Source: Sandaracinobacter neustonicus
GTDB taxonomy: Bacteria; Pseudomonadota; Alphaproteobacteria; Sphingomonadales; Sphingomonadaceae
Direction: 5' to 3'
DNA: 64,000 nucleotides
NCBI RefSeq assembly: GCF_006385875.1
Contig: NZ_VFSU01000019.1
Span: 147,444-211,443, forward strand
Below the pieces are notes generated by a model. The model worked only from the letters and a program-made list of their open reading frames with translations. It had not been told where the DNA came from and searched no databases. Both the position numbers and the translations under genes were made by a program. Of the stretch, positions 46,442 to 56,591 are shown one piece after another. Position 1 is the first letter of the stretch. Every line of letters begins with the position of its first letter.

Positions 46442-48193
46442 ATGTTCGATCCTGCCCTACCCTTCGCCCTGCTCTGGGACGCGGAGTCCGCCTGCGCGCG
46501 GCTGTTCACCCACGCGGCCGAAACGCTGGAGAGCCAAGACCCTGCCGCCGCATTCGCCACCCTGCGCCGCTGGACAGCCGAAGGGGACTGGGCCGTCGGC
46601 GCGCTGTCTTACGAGGCCGGGCACATGGCCGAACCCCGGCTGGCGGCGCTGCCAAAGGGGTCGGCATGGCTGCGCTTCACCCGCCACCGCGATTGCCGCA
46701 CGCTGGACTGCGCCGCGCTGGCAGACCTGCTCGCGCCCTACGCCACCCCGGCCTCCGCAGGCGCCCCGGAGCCGCTGGTCGCCCGTGAAGACTGGCTGGC
46801 GGCCGTCACACAGGTGAAGCGTTATATCGCTGATGGCGACATTTATCAGGCCAACCTCACCTTCCCCGCCCGCGTCGCCATCCACGGCCACCCGCTCGCG
46901 CTGTTCGCCCGGCTGTTCACCCCCACCGCCGCGCCGCATGGCGGGGTGGTTTATGCGGGCGGTGGGCGCTGGTGGCTCTGCCTGTCGCCGGAACTGTTCT
47001 TCGCAGCCGAACACGGGCAACTCACCGCCCGCCCGATGAAGGGCACCGCCCCGCGCGGGCTGACAGAGTGGGCAGACAGCGAAGCCGCCGCCGTGCTGGC
47101 GACAGACCCCAAGAACCGCGCCGAAAACCTGATGATCACCGATCTTATCCGCAACGATCTGGCGCGAGTGGCCGTGCCCGGCACTGTCAGAACCTCCGCC
47201 CTGTTCGCGGTGGAAACCTACCCCAGCCTGCACCAGATGACCTCCACCGTCACGGCAACGCTCGCCCCCGGCCACACCGCAATCGACGTGCTGGCGGCGC
47301 TCCACCCCTGCGGCTCCATCACCGGCGCGCCGAAAATCCGCGCCATGCAGATCATCGCCGAAACCGAAAGCGCAGCGCGCGGGCTTTACACTGGCAGCCT
47401 CGGCTGGATCGGCCCGGGCGCGGCACAGGCCCGCTTCGCAGTCGCCATCCGCACGCTGGAGGTTGCAGGCCGCACCGCCCGGCTGGGGCTGGGCGCAGGC
47501 ATCGTCGCAGACAGCGATCCGCAAGCCGAATGGGACGAATGCCTCGCCAAGGCGCGTTTCTTGCGCCCCTCCGCGCCCGTCACCCTCATCGAAACCATGC
47601 GGCTGGAACCCGGCTGCATTCCCCGCCTCGCCCGCCATCTGGATCGGCTGCAACAATCCGCCGTGCGCTTTGGTTTCCCGTTCGACCGCCCCTCGCTGGA
47701 AGCCCGGCTATCCGCGCTCAGAACCGCCGAACCGCGCCGCCTGCGGCTGCTGCTGGGGCAAAGCGGTGCCGTGGCGCTGCAACTCTCGCCCCTGCCCCCC
47801 GCGCCGGAGGGGCCGGTGGCAGTTGCCCTCGCCCCGCTGCCGCTGCAACCATCGGACTGGCGGCTCGCGCACAAAAGCGGCGACCGCGCTGCGCTGGACG
47901 CCGCCCGCCGCGCAAGCGGCCAGTTCGAATGCCTGTTCGTCCGACCGGACAGCCTGCTGACAGAAGGCAGCTACACCAGCCTGTTTGTCCCGCGCGGGGG
48001 ACGCCTGCTGACACCACCGCTGGCCCGCGGCCTGCTGCCGGGCGTGCTGCGGGCGGAACTGCTGGCGGAGGGCCGGGCCGAGGAAGCCGACCTTACGGCC
48101 GACGACCTCGCCCATGGCTTCTTCATCGGCAATAGCCTCCGGGGGCTGCTGCCTGCTGCGCTGGCCCCTGCTCCGGCCCCTATTCCCGGATGA
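46442..48193 (+). CDS. pabB-pabC: Fused aminodeoxychorismate synthase component I and aminodeoxychorismate lyase
   Basis: The 583-residue protein joins a chorismate-binding PabB domain (KRYIADGDIYQANLTFP, RPMKGTAPRG, CGSITGAPKIRAMQII) at about 1-385 and a PLP-dependent PabC domain after it (TLIETMRLEPG, catalytic-type Lys in AHKSGDR, LLTEGSYTSLFV, ARGLLPGVLR). Together they convert chorismate and ammonia to 4-aminobenzoate for folate. The second of two ATGs (46442) is taken because GGAAG lies 9 nt upstream of it and directly abuts the first. A glutaminase (PabA) would be needed elsewhere. Confidence 0.92.
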   Translation: MFDPALPFALLWDAESACARLFTHAAETLESQDPAAAFATLRRWTAEGDWAVGALSYEAGHMAEPRLAALPKGSAWLRFTRHRDCRTLDCAALADLLAPYATPASAGAPEPLVAREDWLAAVTQVKRYIADGDIYQANLTFPARVAIHGHPLALFARLFTPTAAPHGGVVYAGGGRWWLCLSPELFFAAEHGQLTARPMKGTAPRGLTEWADSEAAAVLATDPKNRAENLMITDLIRNDLARVAVPGTVRTSALFAVETYPSLHQMTSTVTATLAPGHTAIDVLAALHPCGSITGAPKIRAMQIIAETESAARGLYTGSLGWIGPGAAQARFAVAIRTLEVAGRTARLGLGAGIVADSDPQAEWDECLAKARFLRPSAPVTLIETMRLEPGCIPRLARHLDRLQQSAVRFGFPFDRPSLEARLSALRTAEPRRLRLLLGQSGAVALQLSPLPPAPEGPVAVALAPLPLQPSDWRLAHKSGDRAALDAARRASGQFECLFVRPDSLLTEGSYTSLFVPRGGRLLTPPLARGLLPGVLRAELLAEGRAEEADLTADDLAHGFFIGNSLRGLLPAALAPAPAPIPG

Positions 48194-48233
48194 CAAGCGC
48201 GCCCGCAATCTCTACGCAACCGCGCGACTTTGA

Positions 48234-49460
<1,227 letters not shown>

Positions 49461-49558
49461 GATTTTGACTTTCCATGTATTCGATACAGCGAATATTGCA
49501 CGAATCAGAATAATGTGCCAAATGAATAAAAGGGTCGGCATAGATGGGAGCAATTTCT

Positions 49559-49930
49559 ATGTCGGTAGAATTTAGAGAAATGAGCGCAGGACTGAGCGCA
49601 GATATTTCTGGTGAACGCGATTCACTTAGAAATTTTGTTGCAATTCAAGATGTTCCTCCGCAAAAAACACTTTTCATTTCTGTTACCGGAAGCGTCCTTG
49701 TTTCAAATCCAGGCATCGATGTTACGCTGAATTACACAGAGCCTCAGGGCATTAATTCTAAAATACTAATTCTTGAAATCGACTTTCTTCAAAGACCCGG
49801 AATGTGGCCACAAATGCTTCGATGGAAAACTGTTTCCTACGTTCAAATGATTCATGAATACGGGCAATATGAATCTGTATACATAAGAAACGGCAACGGA
49901 CTTTCTATAGAGGTGACAGACAGATCATAG
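49559..49930 (+). CDS. Unknown protein in an AT-rich insert
   Basis: A 123-residue protein with no recognised family. It has no signal peptide or membrane segment; alternating hydrophobic stretches (KTLFISVTGSVLVSNPGIDV, SKILILEIDFLQ, TVSYVQMIHEYG) suggest a beta-sandwich. The codons use A and T at the third position far more than the neighbours, so it was probably acquired recently. GGAG lies about 7 nt before the chosen ATG; an ATG five codons earlier is possible. It sits alone between aatA and msrP with about 100 bp of AT-rich DNA on each side, in which no inverted repeats or att-like repeats were noticed. Confidence 0.65.
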   Translation: MSVEFREMSAGLSADISGERDSLRNFVAIQDVPPQKTLFISVTGSVLVSNPGIDVTLNYTEPQGINSKILILEIDFLQRPGMWPQMLRWKTVSYVQMIHEYGQYESVYIRNGNGLSIEVTDRS

Positions 49931-50068
49931 GCGGAGTTTAATTCGAGAAAACGAGAGGATGTCCCGCATATTGTTCCGGCCATGATCAATTCATCACGTA
50001 TTTCATTAAGATACACCCAACTCGTTTAGTAATTCCTCATTCAGTTTGCTGCTCTATAAGGTGGAATC

Positions 50069-51007
50069 ATGCGCTTCCACCCCAAACCCGGCTGGCTGAT
50101 CCCTGAGCGGGACGCGACACCCGAATCCCACTGGCTGAACCGCAGGCAGATGGCCGCTGCCATGGGGCTGGCGGGGCTCGCCCACCCGCTGCTGGCGCAG
50201 ACGGACCCGGCCGCGCTCGCGCCGCTGAAGGCGAAACGCACGATCTCGTTGGGCGAAGACCTCACGCCGCTGAAGGCGGTCACGAGCTACAACAATTTCT
50301 ACGAATTCGGGCTGGACAAATCAGACCCGTCCGAACGCGCCGGAACGCTGCGCCCCAGCCCATGGACGGTGAAGGTGGGCGGGCTGGTGCACAAGCCGCT
50401 GACGCTGGATGTAGACCAGTGGATCGGCAAACTCTCGCTGGAAGAACGCCTCTATCGCATGCGCTGTGTGGAGGGTTGGTCGATGGCAATCCCATGGATC
50501 GGCTTCCCGCTGGCCGGGCTGCTGAAGGCGGTGGAACCGCTGGGCAGCGCCAAATATGTGCGCTTCACCACGCTCAATGATCCCAAACAGATGCCCGGCC
50601 TCCGCCTCCCCGCGCTGGACTGGCCCTATCGCGAAGGGCTGCGGCTGGATGAAGCGATGCACCCGCTGACGATCCTTGCCGTCGGCCTCTATGGCCGCCG
50701 CCTGCCCAACCAGAATGGCGCGCCGCTCCGGCTGGTGGTGCCATGGAAATATGGCTTCAAATCCGCCAAATCCATCGTCGCCATCGATCTGGTGGAGCGC
50801 CAGCCGCTCACCAGCTGGAACCAGAGCCAGCCGTCCGAATATGGCTTTTATTCCAACGTGAACCCCGATGTGGATCACCCCCGCTGGAGCCAATCCACCG
50901 AGCGGCGGATCGGCGAATTCCGCAAGCGCCCCACCCTCCCCTTCAACGGCTATGGCGAACAGGTGGCCTCGCTCTATCGCGGCATGGATCTGGCGAAATA
51001 TTTCTGA
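50069..51007 (+). CDS. msrP: Protein-methionine-sulfoxide reductase catalytic subunit MsrP
   Basis: MsrP repairs oxidised methionine in periplasmic proteins using a molybdopterin cofactor. The 312-residue protein has a twin-arginine signal ([14 protein letters not shown], residues 23-36, cleavage near QA), the molybdenum-binding Cys133 in [10 protein letters not shown], and the conserved C-terminal segment [16 protein letters not shown]. It is exported folded by Tat. msrQ starts 2 bp after its stop. Confidence 0.95.
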   Translation: MRFHPKPGWLIPERDATPESHWLNRRQMAAAMGLAGLAHPLLAQTDPAALAPLKAKRTISLGEDLTPLKAVTSYNNFYEFGLDKSDPSERAGTLRPSPWTVKVGGLVHKPLTLDVDQWIGKLSLEERLYRMRCVEGWSMAIPWIGFPLAGLLKAVEPLGSAKYVRFTTLNDPKQMPGLRLPALDWPYREGLRLDEAMHPLTILAVGLYGRRLPNQNGAPLRLVVPWKYGFKSAKSIVAIDLVERQPLTSWNQSQPSEYGFYSNVNPDVDHPRWSQSTERRIGEFRKRPTLPFNGYGEQVASLYRGMDLAKYF

Positions 51008-51009
51008 AG

Positions 51010-51654
51010 ATGGCCCGGCTGAACGCCCCGCCCGTCTGGCTGAAGCCCGCCGCGCACCTGCTGGCGGCGCTGCCGGGGCTGTGGCTGCTGGCGGGCTGGG
51101 CCGAATTGCTCTGGCTCGATCCCGCCTCGCTGCGGCTCTCGGCCGATCCGGTCGCCCACACCCACAATGCGCTGGGGTTGCAGGCGCTCAGGCTGCTGAT
51201 CGCCACGCTGGCGGTCACCCCGCTGTTCCGCCTGTCGCGCTGGACGCCGATCATGTCGCTGCGCCGCCCGCTCGGCCTGTGGGCCTTTGCCTATGCCGCG
51301 CTGCACCTCGCCTTCTATCTGGCGATGGAGCTGGATTTCAGCCTGTCCGCGCTCTGGCGCGAGGCGCTGAAAAAGCCCTTCATCTTCTTCGGCCTCGCCG
51401 CCTTCCTCTCCCTGCTGCCGCTCGCTGCCACCAGCACCCGGCGCGCCATCAAGGCGCTTGGCGGCCGCCGATGGCAGGCGCTGCACCGCCTCGTCTATGT
51501 GGCCGGGATCGCCGCCAGCATCCATTTCATCCTGCGGGTGAAGGGCTTCCAGCCGGAACCCTATCTCTACGCCGCGCTCCTCATCCTGCTGCTCGCCGCG
51601 CGCCTTTTGCCCAATCGCAAACGGCCCAACCGCGCACCTCAGCCAACTGCCTGA
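51010..51654 (+). CDS. msrQ: Haem-binding membrane subunit MsrQ
   Basis: MsrQ passes electrons from the respiratory chain to MsrP across the inner membrane. The 214-residue protein has six membrane segments with haem-type histidines in HTHNALG, ALHLAFYLAME and RLVYVAGIAASIHFILRVKG. The start ATG at 51010 lies 2 bp after msrP. The last 74 bp overlap the end of the converging HAD-family gene, so both reading frames share coding DNA. Confidence 0.93.
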   Translation: MARLNAPPVWLKPAAHLLAALPGLWLLAGWAELLWLDPASLRLSADPVAHTHNALGLQALRLLIATLAVTPLFRLSRWTPIMSLRRPLGLWAFAYAALHLAFYLAMELDFSLSALWREALKKPFIFFGLAAFLSLLPLAATSTRRAIKALGGRRWQALHRLVYVAGIAASIHFILRVKGFQPEPYLYAALLILLLAARLLPNRKRPNRAPQPTA

Positions 51655-52258
51655 GCGGCTCATGCGGGTTGGCGGCCACCGCCACATCCGCCCAGTCGAA
51701 CACCGGCAGGTCGCTGATATGATCGGAGGTGAACCTCACCGCCTCCGGCCGGGCCTGAAGCTCGGCCAGAATCTTCCGCAGCTTTCCCATCTCATAACAA
51801 TTCTCGCCGCGAATCTCCGGCGTCAGCGCGTCGCCGTTCCACAAATTCTCGGTCGCGATCACCTTGTCAAACCCCCAGCGCCGCGCCAGCGCCTCCACGA
51901 AATAGCGGCAACTGGCGGTTGCCAGCCACAATTCGCAGCCCGCCTCCCGATCCGCCGCAATGGCCGCCAGCGCGCCGGGCAATTCCTGTTTCGCGCCGAA
52001 CGTCGCGGCAAAACTGTCCGCCGCCCGCTCCACCTTGGCGCGCGGCACCCGCCGCCCCATCAGGATGCGCTGCGTCGCCTGCTTCAACGCCTTGCGGTCA
52101 TGCGTGCCCAGCGCATAGCCCAGCAAAGGCAGCGCCAGCAGCGGCAGCAGCAACAGCCGCGCCGGGGCCTCCGTGCGGGCATAATGCAGCAGCCAGTGCG
52201 TCCAGCTGGCCTTGGCAATCACCGTCTTGTCCATGTCGTAGATCGAAAGCTTCGGCAT
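51581..52258 (-). CDS. HAD-IB family phosphatase-like hydrolase
   Basis: The 225-residue protein carries the HAD nucleophile motif YDMDKTV near residue 6, the cap with a hydrophobic segment (APARLLLLPLLALPLLGYALG), WLATASCRYF with the second motif Ser/Thr, and DHISDLPVFDWADVAVAANP with the third-motif acids. It may act on a membrane-linked phosphate. The ATG at 52256-52258 overlaps the stop of the thermonuclease gene. Its 3' end overlaps msrQ by 74 bp. Confidence 0.82.
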   Translation of the reverse strand: MPKLSIYDMDKTVIAKASWTHWLLHYARTEAPARLLLLPLLALPLLGYALGTHDRKALKQATQRILMGRRVPRAKVERAADSFAATFGAKQELPGALAAIAADREAGCELWLATASCRYFVEALARRWGFDKVIATENLWNGDALTPEIRGENCYEMGKLRKILAELQARPEAVRFTSDHISDLPVFDWADVAVAANPHEPLRQLAEVRGWAVCDWAKGARRAAG

Positions 52259-52746
52259 CACTGCCCTCCGGTCGGGTGCCTGTCCCGCCAGGCGGCGGGA
52301 ACGATGCGCTGTTCGGGGGGCAAGGCCCACAGCCCGCGCTTTTCGCGGCGCGCCTTGTCCTGCCCGGCCCTGATCTGCCTGTCTTTCATGTAACGGTCAT
52401 AGGCCCATGCGTGGCCGCCCTCCGTCATCGCCGCATTCACATAAATGCGGCCCTGCCACACCTTGCCCACCAGCCGGTTGTAACGGTCCTTGTCCGTCAC
52501 CTCCACCTCTACCTGCTTGCCCAGCACCAGCCGCCGCATCGCCGTGCGCGATTGAATGCCCCACGGCTGCGCCAGTTCCGGCGCGTCGATTCCCGCCAGC
52601 CGCACCTCGCTTATGCGTTTCACGTCCGGGCGATAGACCAGAATCGAATCCCCGTCCTTCACCCGCACCACTTCTCCCGTGAAGCTGGCGGCGGCAAGCG
52701 GCATGGCCAGAAACAGCCAGATCAGCAGAAGAAGGGGGCGCGACAT
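52258..52746 (-). CDS. Exported thermonuclease-family (SNase) nuclease
   Basis: The 162-residue protein has a signal peptide (PLLLLIWLFLAMPLAAA) and a staphylococcal-nuclease OB fold: VKDGDSILV, EVRLAGIDAPELAQPWG with the metal Asp and the Arg, and KDRYNRLVGKVW with Asp/Arg of the active site. Probably degrades DNA or RNA outside the inner membrane. Its stop overlaps the ATG of the HAD gene by one base, so these two are cotranscribed. Confidence 0.88.
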   Translation of the reverse strand: MSRPLLLLIWLFLAMPLAAASFTGEVVRVKDGDSILVYRPDVKRISEVRLAGIDAPELAQPWGIQSRTAMRRLVLGKQVEVEVTDKDRYNRLVGKVWQGRIYVNAAMTEGGHAWAYDRYMKDRQIRAGQDKARREKRGLWALPPEQRIVPAAWRDRHPTGGQ

Positions 52747-52817
52747 CGGCGCCTCCCTTGCAACGGGCGGGCGCGATATGCAAAACCTGCCCGCCAGCAG
52801 GAGCCGTCTGAAGCCGC

Positions 52818-53963
52818 ATGTCCCACCCCGCGCCCCCAGATGCGCCCGTGCCGGATATGCCGGTGCTCTCCATCCGGCTGGCGGATGGCGTGCTGGCGTT
52901 CGACGGCCGCCTCACCATCGCCCGCGTTTCGGAAACGGAACGCCAGCTGGAGGATATGCTCGCCCGTTCGCCGGGCCCGCTGCTGATCGATCTCTCCGGC
53001 CTCACCCGGATCGACACCGTCGGCGCATGGATCGTGCACCGGCTGCTCAGGGACCGCCCCGGCAGCGGCATCACCGGGGCCTCCGCCGATGCGGAACGGC
53101 TGCTCGCCGAAGTCTCCGCGGCGGATCGTCCGTGCGAAGTCCGCCCCGTTACCGAGCCCTTTATCCTGCGCGAACTCCGGCGGTTGGGCGAATATGTCTA
53201 TGCCTTCCGGGACAGCGCCGTTTCGGCCCTCGATTTCATCGGCCTCACCATCATTTCCGCGTGGCGCGCCATCGCTGCCGGGCGCGGCGTGCGCTGGAAC
53301 GCGGTGTGGGTGCAGATGGAACAGGTGGGCGTGAACGCGCTGGGCATCATCGGCCTGATGAGCTTCCTGATCGGCATCGTGCTGGCGCAACAGGGCGCGG
53401 TGCAGCTGCGCCAGTTCGGCGCGGAAGTGTTCGTGATCAACCTCGTCGGCCGCGCCACCTTCCGCGAACTGGGGATATTGCTCACGGCGATCATGGTCGC
53501 GGGCCGCTCGGCCTCCGCCTTCGCCGCGCAGATCGGCTCGATGAAGCTGGCAGAGGAAGTGGATGCGATGCGCACCATCGGGCTGGACCCGATCGAGGTG
53601 CTGGTGCTGCCGCGCACCATCGCCCTCATCCTGATGATGCCGCTGCTGGCCTTCTACGCCTCTGTGCTGGGCGTGGTGGGCGGCGGGCTGTTCAGCTGGG
53701 CGGAACTGGGCATCCCGCCCGCCACCTTCGCGCAGCGCCTGCGCGAAGTGGTGCCGATGTCCGATTTCTGGATCGGGCTGTCCAAAGCCCCGGTGTTCGG
53801 CGCGATCATCGCCATCATCGGCTGCCATCAGGGCTTTCAGGTGACGGGCAACGCCGAATCGGTGGGCCAGCGCACCACGCAGGCCGTGGTGGAGGCGATC
53901 TTCATCGTCATCGTGCTGGATGCCTTCTTCGCCGTTTTCTACACCGCGCTGGGGCTCAGCTGA
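52818..53963 (+). CDS. mlaE: Lipid-transport ABC permease MlaE with N-terminal STAS domain
   Basis: The 381-residue protein fuses a STAS domain (about residues 15-110, with LLIDLSGLTRIDTVGAWIVHRL) to the five-helix MlaE permease (about 130-381, EQVGVNALGIIGLMSFLIGIV and AAQIGSMKLAEEVDAMRTIG). In the Escherichia coli system the STAS part is a separate protein, MlaB. It moves phospholipids between membranes in the Mla-type system. First gene of a four-gene operon; the next gene overlaps its stop. Confidence 0.93.
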   Translation: MSHPAPPDAPVPDMPVLSIRLADGVLAFDGRLTIARVSETERQLEDMLARSPGPLLIDLSGLTRIDTVGAWIVHRLLRDRPGSGITGASADAERLLAEVSAADRPCEVRPVTEPFILRELRRLGEYVYAFRDSAVSALDFIGLTIISAWRAIAAGRGVRWNAVWVQMEQVGVNALGIIGLMSFLIGIVLAQQGAVQLRQFGAEVFVINLVGRATFRELGILLTAIMVAGRSASAFAAQIGSMKLAEEVDAMRTIGLDPIEVLVLPRTIALILMMPLLAFYASVLGVVGGGLFSWAELGIPPATFAQRLREVVPMSDFWIGLSKAPVFGAIIAIIGCHQGFQVTGNAESVGQRTTQAVVEAIFIVIVLDAFFAVFYTALGLS

Positions 53964-54766
53964 TGGCGACGCACGCAGACGAACCGCCAGTGATCCGCGT
54001 GCGCGGGCTGGTGAACCGCTTCGGCGATCAGACGGTGCATGAAGGGCTGGATCTGGATGTCCGCCCTGGAGAGATTCTGGGCGTGGTGGGCGGCTCGGGC
54101 ACCGGCAAATCGGTGCTGATGCGCTCCATCATCGGCCTGCAAACCCCCGCCGAAGGGGATATCACGGTGCTGGGACAGCCGGTAACTGGCGGCGAAACCA
54201 CGCAGAATCAGGAACTCACCCGGCAATGGGGGGTGTTGTTTCAGGGCGGCGCGCTGTTTTCCGGGCTGACTGTGGCGGAAAATATCGAAGTGCCGCTGCG
54301 CGAATATTTCCGGCTGACAGGCCAGTTGATGGATGAAATCGCCGCTTATAAGGTCGCAATGGTGGGCCTGCCGCCCGAAGCCGGGCCGAAATACCCCTCC
54401 GAACTGTCTGGCGGCATGAAAAAGCGCGCGGCGCTGGCCCGCGCGCTGGCGCTGGACCCGAAGCTGCTGTTTCTGGACGAACCCACCGCCGGTCTGGACC
54501 CGATCGCGGCCGACGGCTTCGACACGCTGATCCGCACGCTGGCGGAAACCATGGGGCTGACCGTGTTTTTGATCACGCATGATCTCGACACGCTGCACGC
54601 CATCTGCGACCGGGTGGCTGTGATCGCCGAAAAACGCATCATCGCCTCGGGCACCGTCGCGGAGCTGTCGCGCTTCGATCATCCGTGGGTGCAAGAATAT
54701 TTCTCGGGCCCGCGCGGCCGGGCGGCGGCCATCGCCCAGCACCACGCCCCGCTGGAGGTCGGCTGA
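53963..54766 (+). CDS. mlaF: Lipid-transport ABC ATPase MlaF
   Basis: The 267-residue ATPase has Walker A GGSGTGKSVLMRSIIG, the signature YPSELSGGMKKRAALARALA, Walker B LLFLDEPTAGLDP and the H-loop LITHDLDTL. Its ATG overlaps the mlaE stop (TGATG) and its stop overlaps the mlaD start, so all three are translated together. Confidence 0.94.
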   Translation: MATHADEPPVIRVRGLVNRFGDQTVHEGLDLDVRPGEILGVVGGSGTGKSVLMRSIIGLQTPAEGDITVLGQPVTGGETTQNQELTRQWGVLFQGGALFSGLTVAENIEVPLREYFRLTGQLMDEIAAYKVAMVGLPPEAGPKYPSELSGGMKKRAALARALALDPKLLFLDEPTAGLDPIAADGFDTLIRTLAETMGLTVFLITHDLDTLHAICDRVAVIAEKRIIASGTVAELSRFDHPWVQEYFSGPRGRAAAIAQHHAPLEVG

Positions 54767-55722
54767 TGGAACGGCGGCAATCGCATGTGCTGGTGGGCGC
54801 GATCACCTTCCTGCTGGTGGTCTCGCTGTTCGCTTTCGTGCTCTGGCTCGCCCGCTTTTCCCGCGATGAAAAGGCGGAGTATGATATCTTCTTCGCGCAA
54901 TCGGTCGCGGGGCTGACGGTCGGCTCCAGCGTCTCTTTCTCCGGCGTGCCGGTGGGGCAGGTGCGGCAAATCGCGCTGATGCCGGAAACGCCGCAGTTCA
55001 TCCGCGTGCGGGTGGAACTGCAACCGACAACCCCGGTGCTGGAAGGCACCACCGCCAGCCTGAACTCGGTGGGCTTCACCGGCGTCACGGAAGTGCAGCT
55101 GTCCGGCAGCATGAGCGGGCAGAAGCCGCTGACGGAATCCGGTCCCTATGGCGTGCCGGTGATTCCTGCCACGCAGGGCGGGCTGGGGCAGCTGCTGGAA
55201 TCCGCGCCGCAGGTGATCGAGCGCGCCTCCACCCTGCTCGCCCGGCTGAACGAGGTGTTCTCGGACGAGAACCGGGCGAAATTCGCCGGCCTGATCGAAA
55301 ATCTGGACAAGATTTCGGGTGAAGTCTCCGCCGAAGGCCCGGCCCTTCGCGCTGCGGTGAGGGAGGCTGAGCAGACGTTGAAGGCCGCCACCCGCGCCGC
55401 AGACAGCCTTGCCGAAACCAGCGCCACCGCCAATGCGCTGCTGAACGATCAGGGCAAGCCCGCCATCGCGGATCTGCAGCGTGCCATCGTCACGGCGGAA
55501 GCCACGCTGCAACGGGTGGATAAACTCGCCGCCGCCGCGGAACCGGGCGTCAACAGCCTCTCTGCCCAGACGGTGCCGCAGGTGAATCAGCTGGTGAGCG
55601 ACCTGCGCGACGTTTCGCAGCAGCTTGGCGCGCTGGCCGCCAAGCTGGATGAAGATCCGCTGTCCGCACTGACGGGCGGCCGCCCGCTTCCCGATTACCA
55701 GCCGGAGGGCCAGAAGAAATGA
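54766..55722 (+). CDS. mlaD: MlaD-family substrate-binding protein (MCE domain)
   Basis: The 318-residue protein has one N-terminal membrane anchor (HVLVGAITFLLVVSLFAFVLWLA-type) and an MCE domain with VAGLTVGSSVSFSGVPVGQV at about 45-65, then a long C-terminal helical region with heptad-like Ala/Glu repeats. It should carry lipid between the permease and the outer membrane. The start overlaps the mlaF stop, and the end overlaps the lipoprotein gene by 4 bases. Confidence 0.93.
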   Translation: MERRQSHVLVGAITFLLVVSLFAFVLWLARFSRDEKAEYDIFFAQSVAGLTVGSSVSFSGVPVGQVRQIALMPETPQFIRVRVELQPTTPVLEGTTASLNSVGFTGVTEVQLSGSMSGQKPLTESGPYGVPVIPATQGGLGQLLESAPQVIERASTLLARLNEVFSDENRAKFAGLIENLDKISGEVSAEGPALRAAVREAEQTLKAATRAADSLAETSATANALLNDQGKPAIADLQRAIVTAEATLQRVDKLAAAAEPGVNSLSAQTVPQVNQLVSDLRDVSQQLGALAAKLDEDPLSALTGGRPLPDYQPEGQKK

Positions 55723-56357
55723 CCCGCGCCACCCGCCCTGTTTCGCGTCTGCCGCTGGCGCTGCTGCCGCTGATCCTGCTCCCCCTGATTCCGCTCTCAG
55801 CCTGCGGGCCTCTGGTGGAAATCGGCGGCAACACCCCCCGCCCTGACGCCGTCTATACCCTGTCCGCCGCCCCGCCCACCGCCGTCCCCGCGGGCCTCAC
55901 GCCCATCGATCTTACAAAGGCGGTTTCGGTGGACACCCCCACCGTGCCCGGCGCGCTGCAGACACTGCGCATCCCCGTCATCGTGTCGGACACGGCGATC
56001 CAGTATGTGCAGGGCGCGCAGTGGAGCGAGCAGCCCAACCGGCTGTTCCAGCGCCTGCTGGCCGATTTGCTGGTGCAATCCGGCCGGGCCGTGATCGACC
56101 CTGGCTCATCCGGGCAGACAGCCGGGCGGCGTCTGACGGGCCAGTTGCAGGCGTTCGGCGTGGACGTGCGCGGATCGAACAAGGTGACGGTGCGCTACGA
56201 TGCCACGCTGGCAGGCCCCGGCGGCATACGGCAGCGCCGCTTCGAACGGGAGGCAGAGCTGAGCGCCGTTCAAGGCCCGCAGGTGGCCGAAGCCCTGAAC
56301 GGCGTGGCCAACCTCATCGCAGCCGATGTGGCGGCGTGGATTGCATCCGCACCCTAA
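55719..56357 (+). CDS. ABC-type transport auxiliary lipoprotein
   Basis: The 212-residue protein has a lipoprotein signal with lipobox LSAC (Cys near residue 28) and the ABC-type transport auxiliary domain (PDAVYTLSA and QYVQGAQWSEQPNRLFQRLLADLLV). Such lipoproteins are the outer-membrane partner of MlaEFD-type systems. It overlaps mlaD by 4 bases and ends the operon 62 bp before a tRNA gene. Confidence 0.88.
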   Translation: MTRATRPVSRLPLALLPLILLPLIPLSACGPLVEIGGNTPRPDAVYTLSAAPPTAVPAGLTPIDLTKAVSVDTPTVPGALQTLRIPVIVSDTAIQYVQGAQWSEQPNRLFQRLLADLLVQSGRAVIDPGSSGQTAGRRLTGQLQAFGVDVRGSNKVTVRYDATLAGPGGIRQRRFEREAELSAVQGPQVAEALNGVANLIAADVAAWIASAP

Positions 56358-56371
56358 TGCCATACAGCGGG

Positions 56372-56400
56372 TTGACCAGCCGCCCCCGGGCGGCTATCCG
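56372..56400 (+). promoter_or_regulatory. Promoter of the tRNA-Met gene
   Basis: TTGACC (56372-56377) and TATCCG (56395-56400) are 17 bp apart, followed by a GC-rich discriminator, just before the tRNA. The spacer is an 18-bp palindrome (56378-56395, 8-bp arms), which could also end the preceding lipid operon. Confidence 0.55.
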
Positions 56401-56419
56401 CCCGGCCTCGCGAACCGCT

Positions 56420-56496
56420 GGCGGGGTAGCTCAGCTGGTTAGAGCACAGGATTCATAACCCTGAGGCCGCGGGTTCAAGTCCCGCCCCCGCCACCA
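56420..56496 (+). tRNA. tRNA-Met (CAT), elongator type
   Basis: A 77-nt cloverleaf: 7-bp acceptor GGCGGGG/CCCCGCC, D-arm GCTC...GAGC, anticodon CAT in the loop TTCATAA, T-arm GCGGG TTCAAGT CCCGC and an encoded CCA end. The first pair of the acceptor is G-C, unlike the initiator tRNA mismatch, so this is the elongator. The island begins directly after it. Confidence 0.95.
56466..56496 (+). other. Putative attachment site within the 3' end of tRNA-Met
   Basis: An integrase gene begins about 95 bp after the tRNA and points away from it, the classical arrangement for insertion into the T-arm and acceptor 3' half. No second copy of this end was found in the window, so the right attachment site must lie beyond 64,000 or be lost. 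Confidence 0.4.
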
Positions 56497-56591
56497 TGTG
56501 TAGCTAAGCATCTGAAATGCTTAGAACATGTTGAAATCATAGGAATTTTCTACACGCGACTGCTACACGTGTGGTAGTCGAAAGGCATCCT

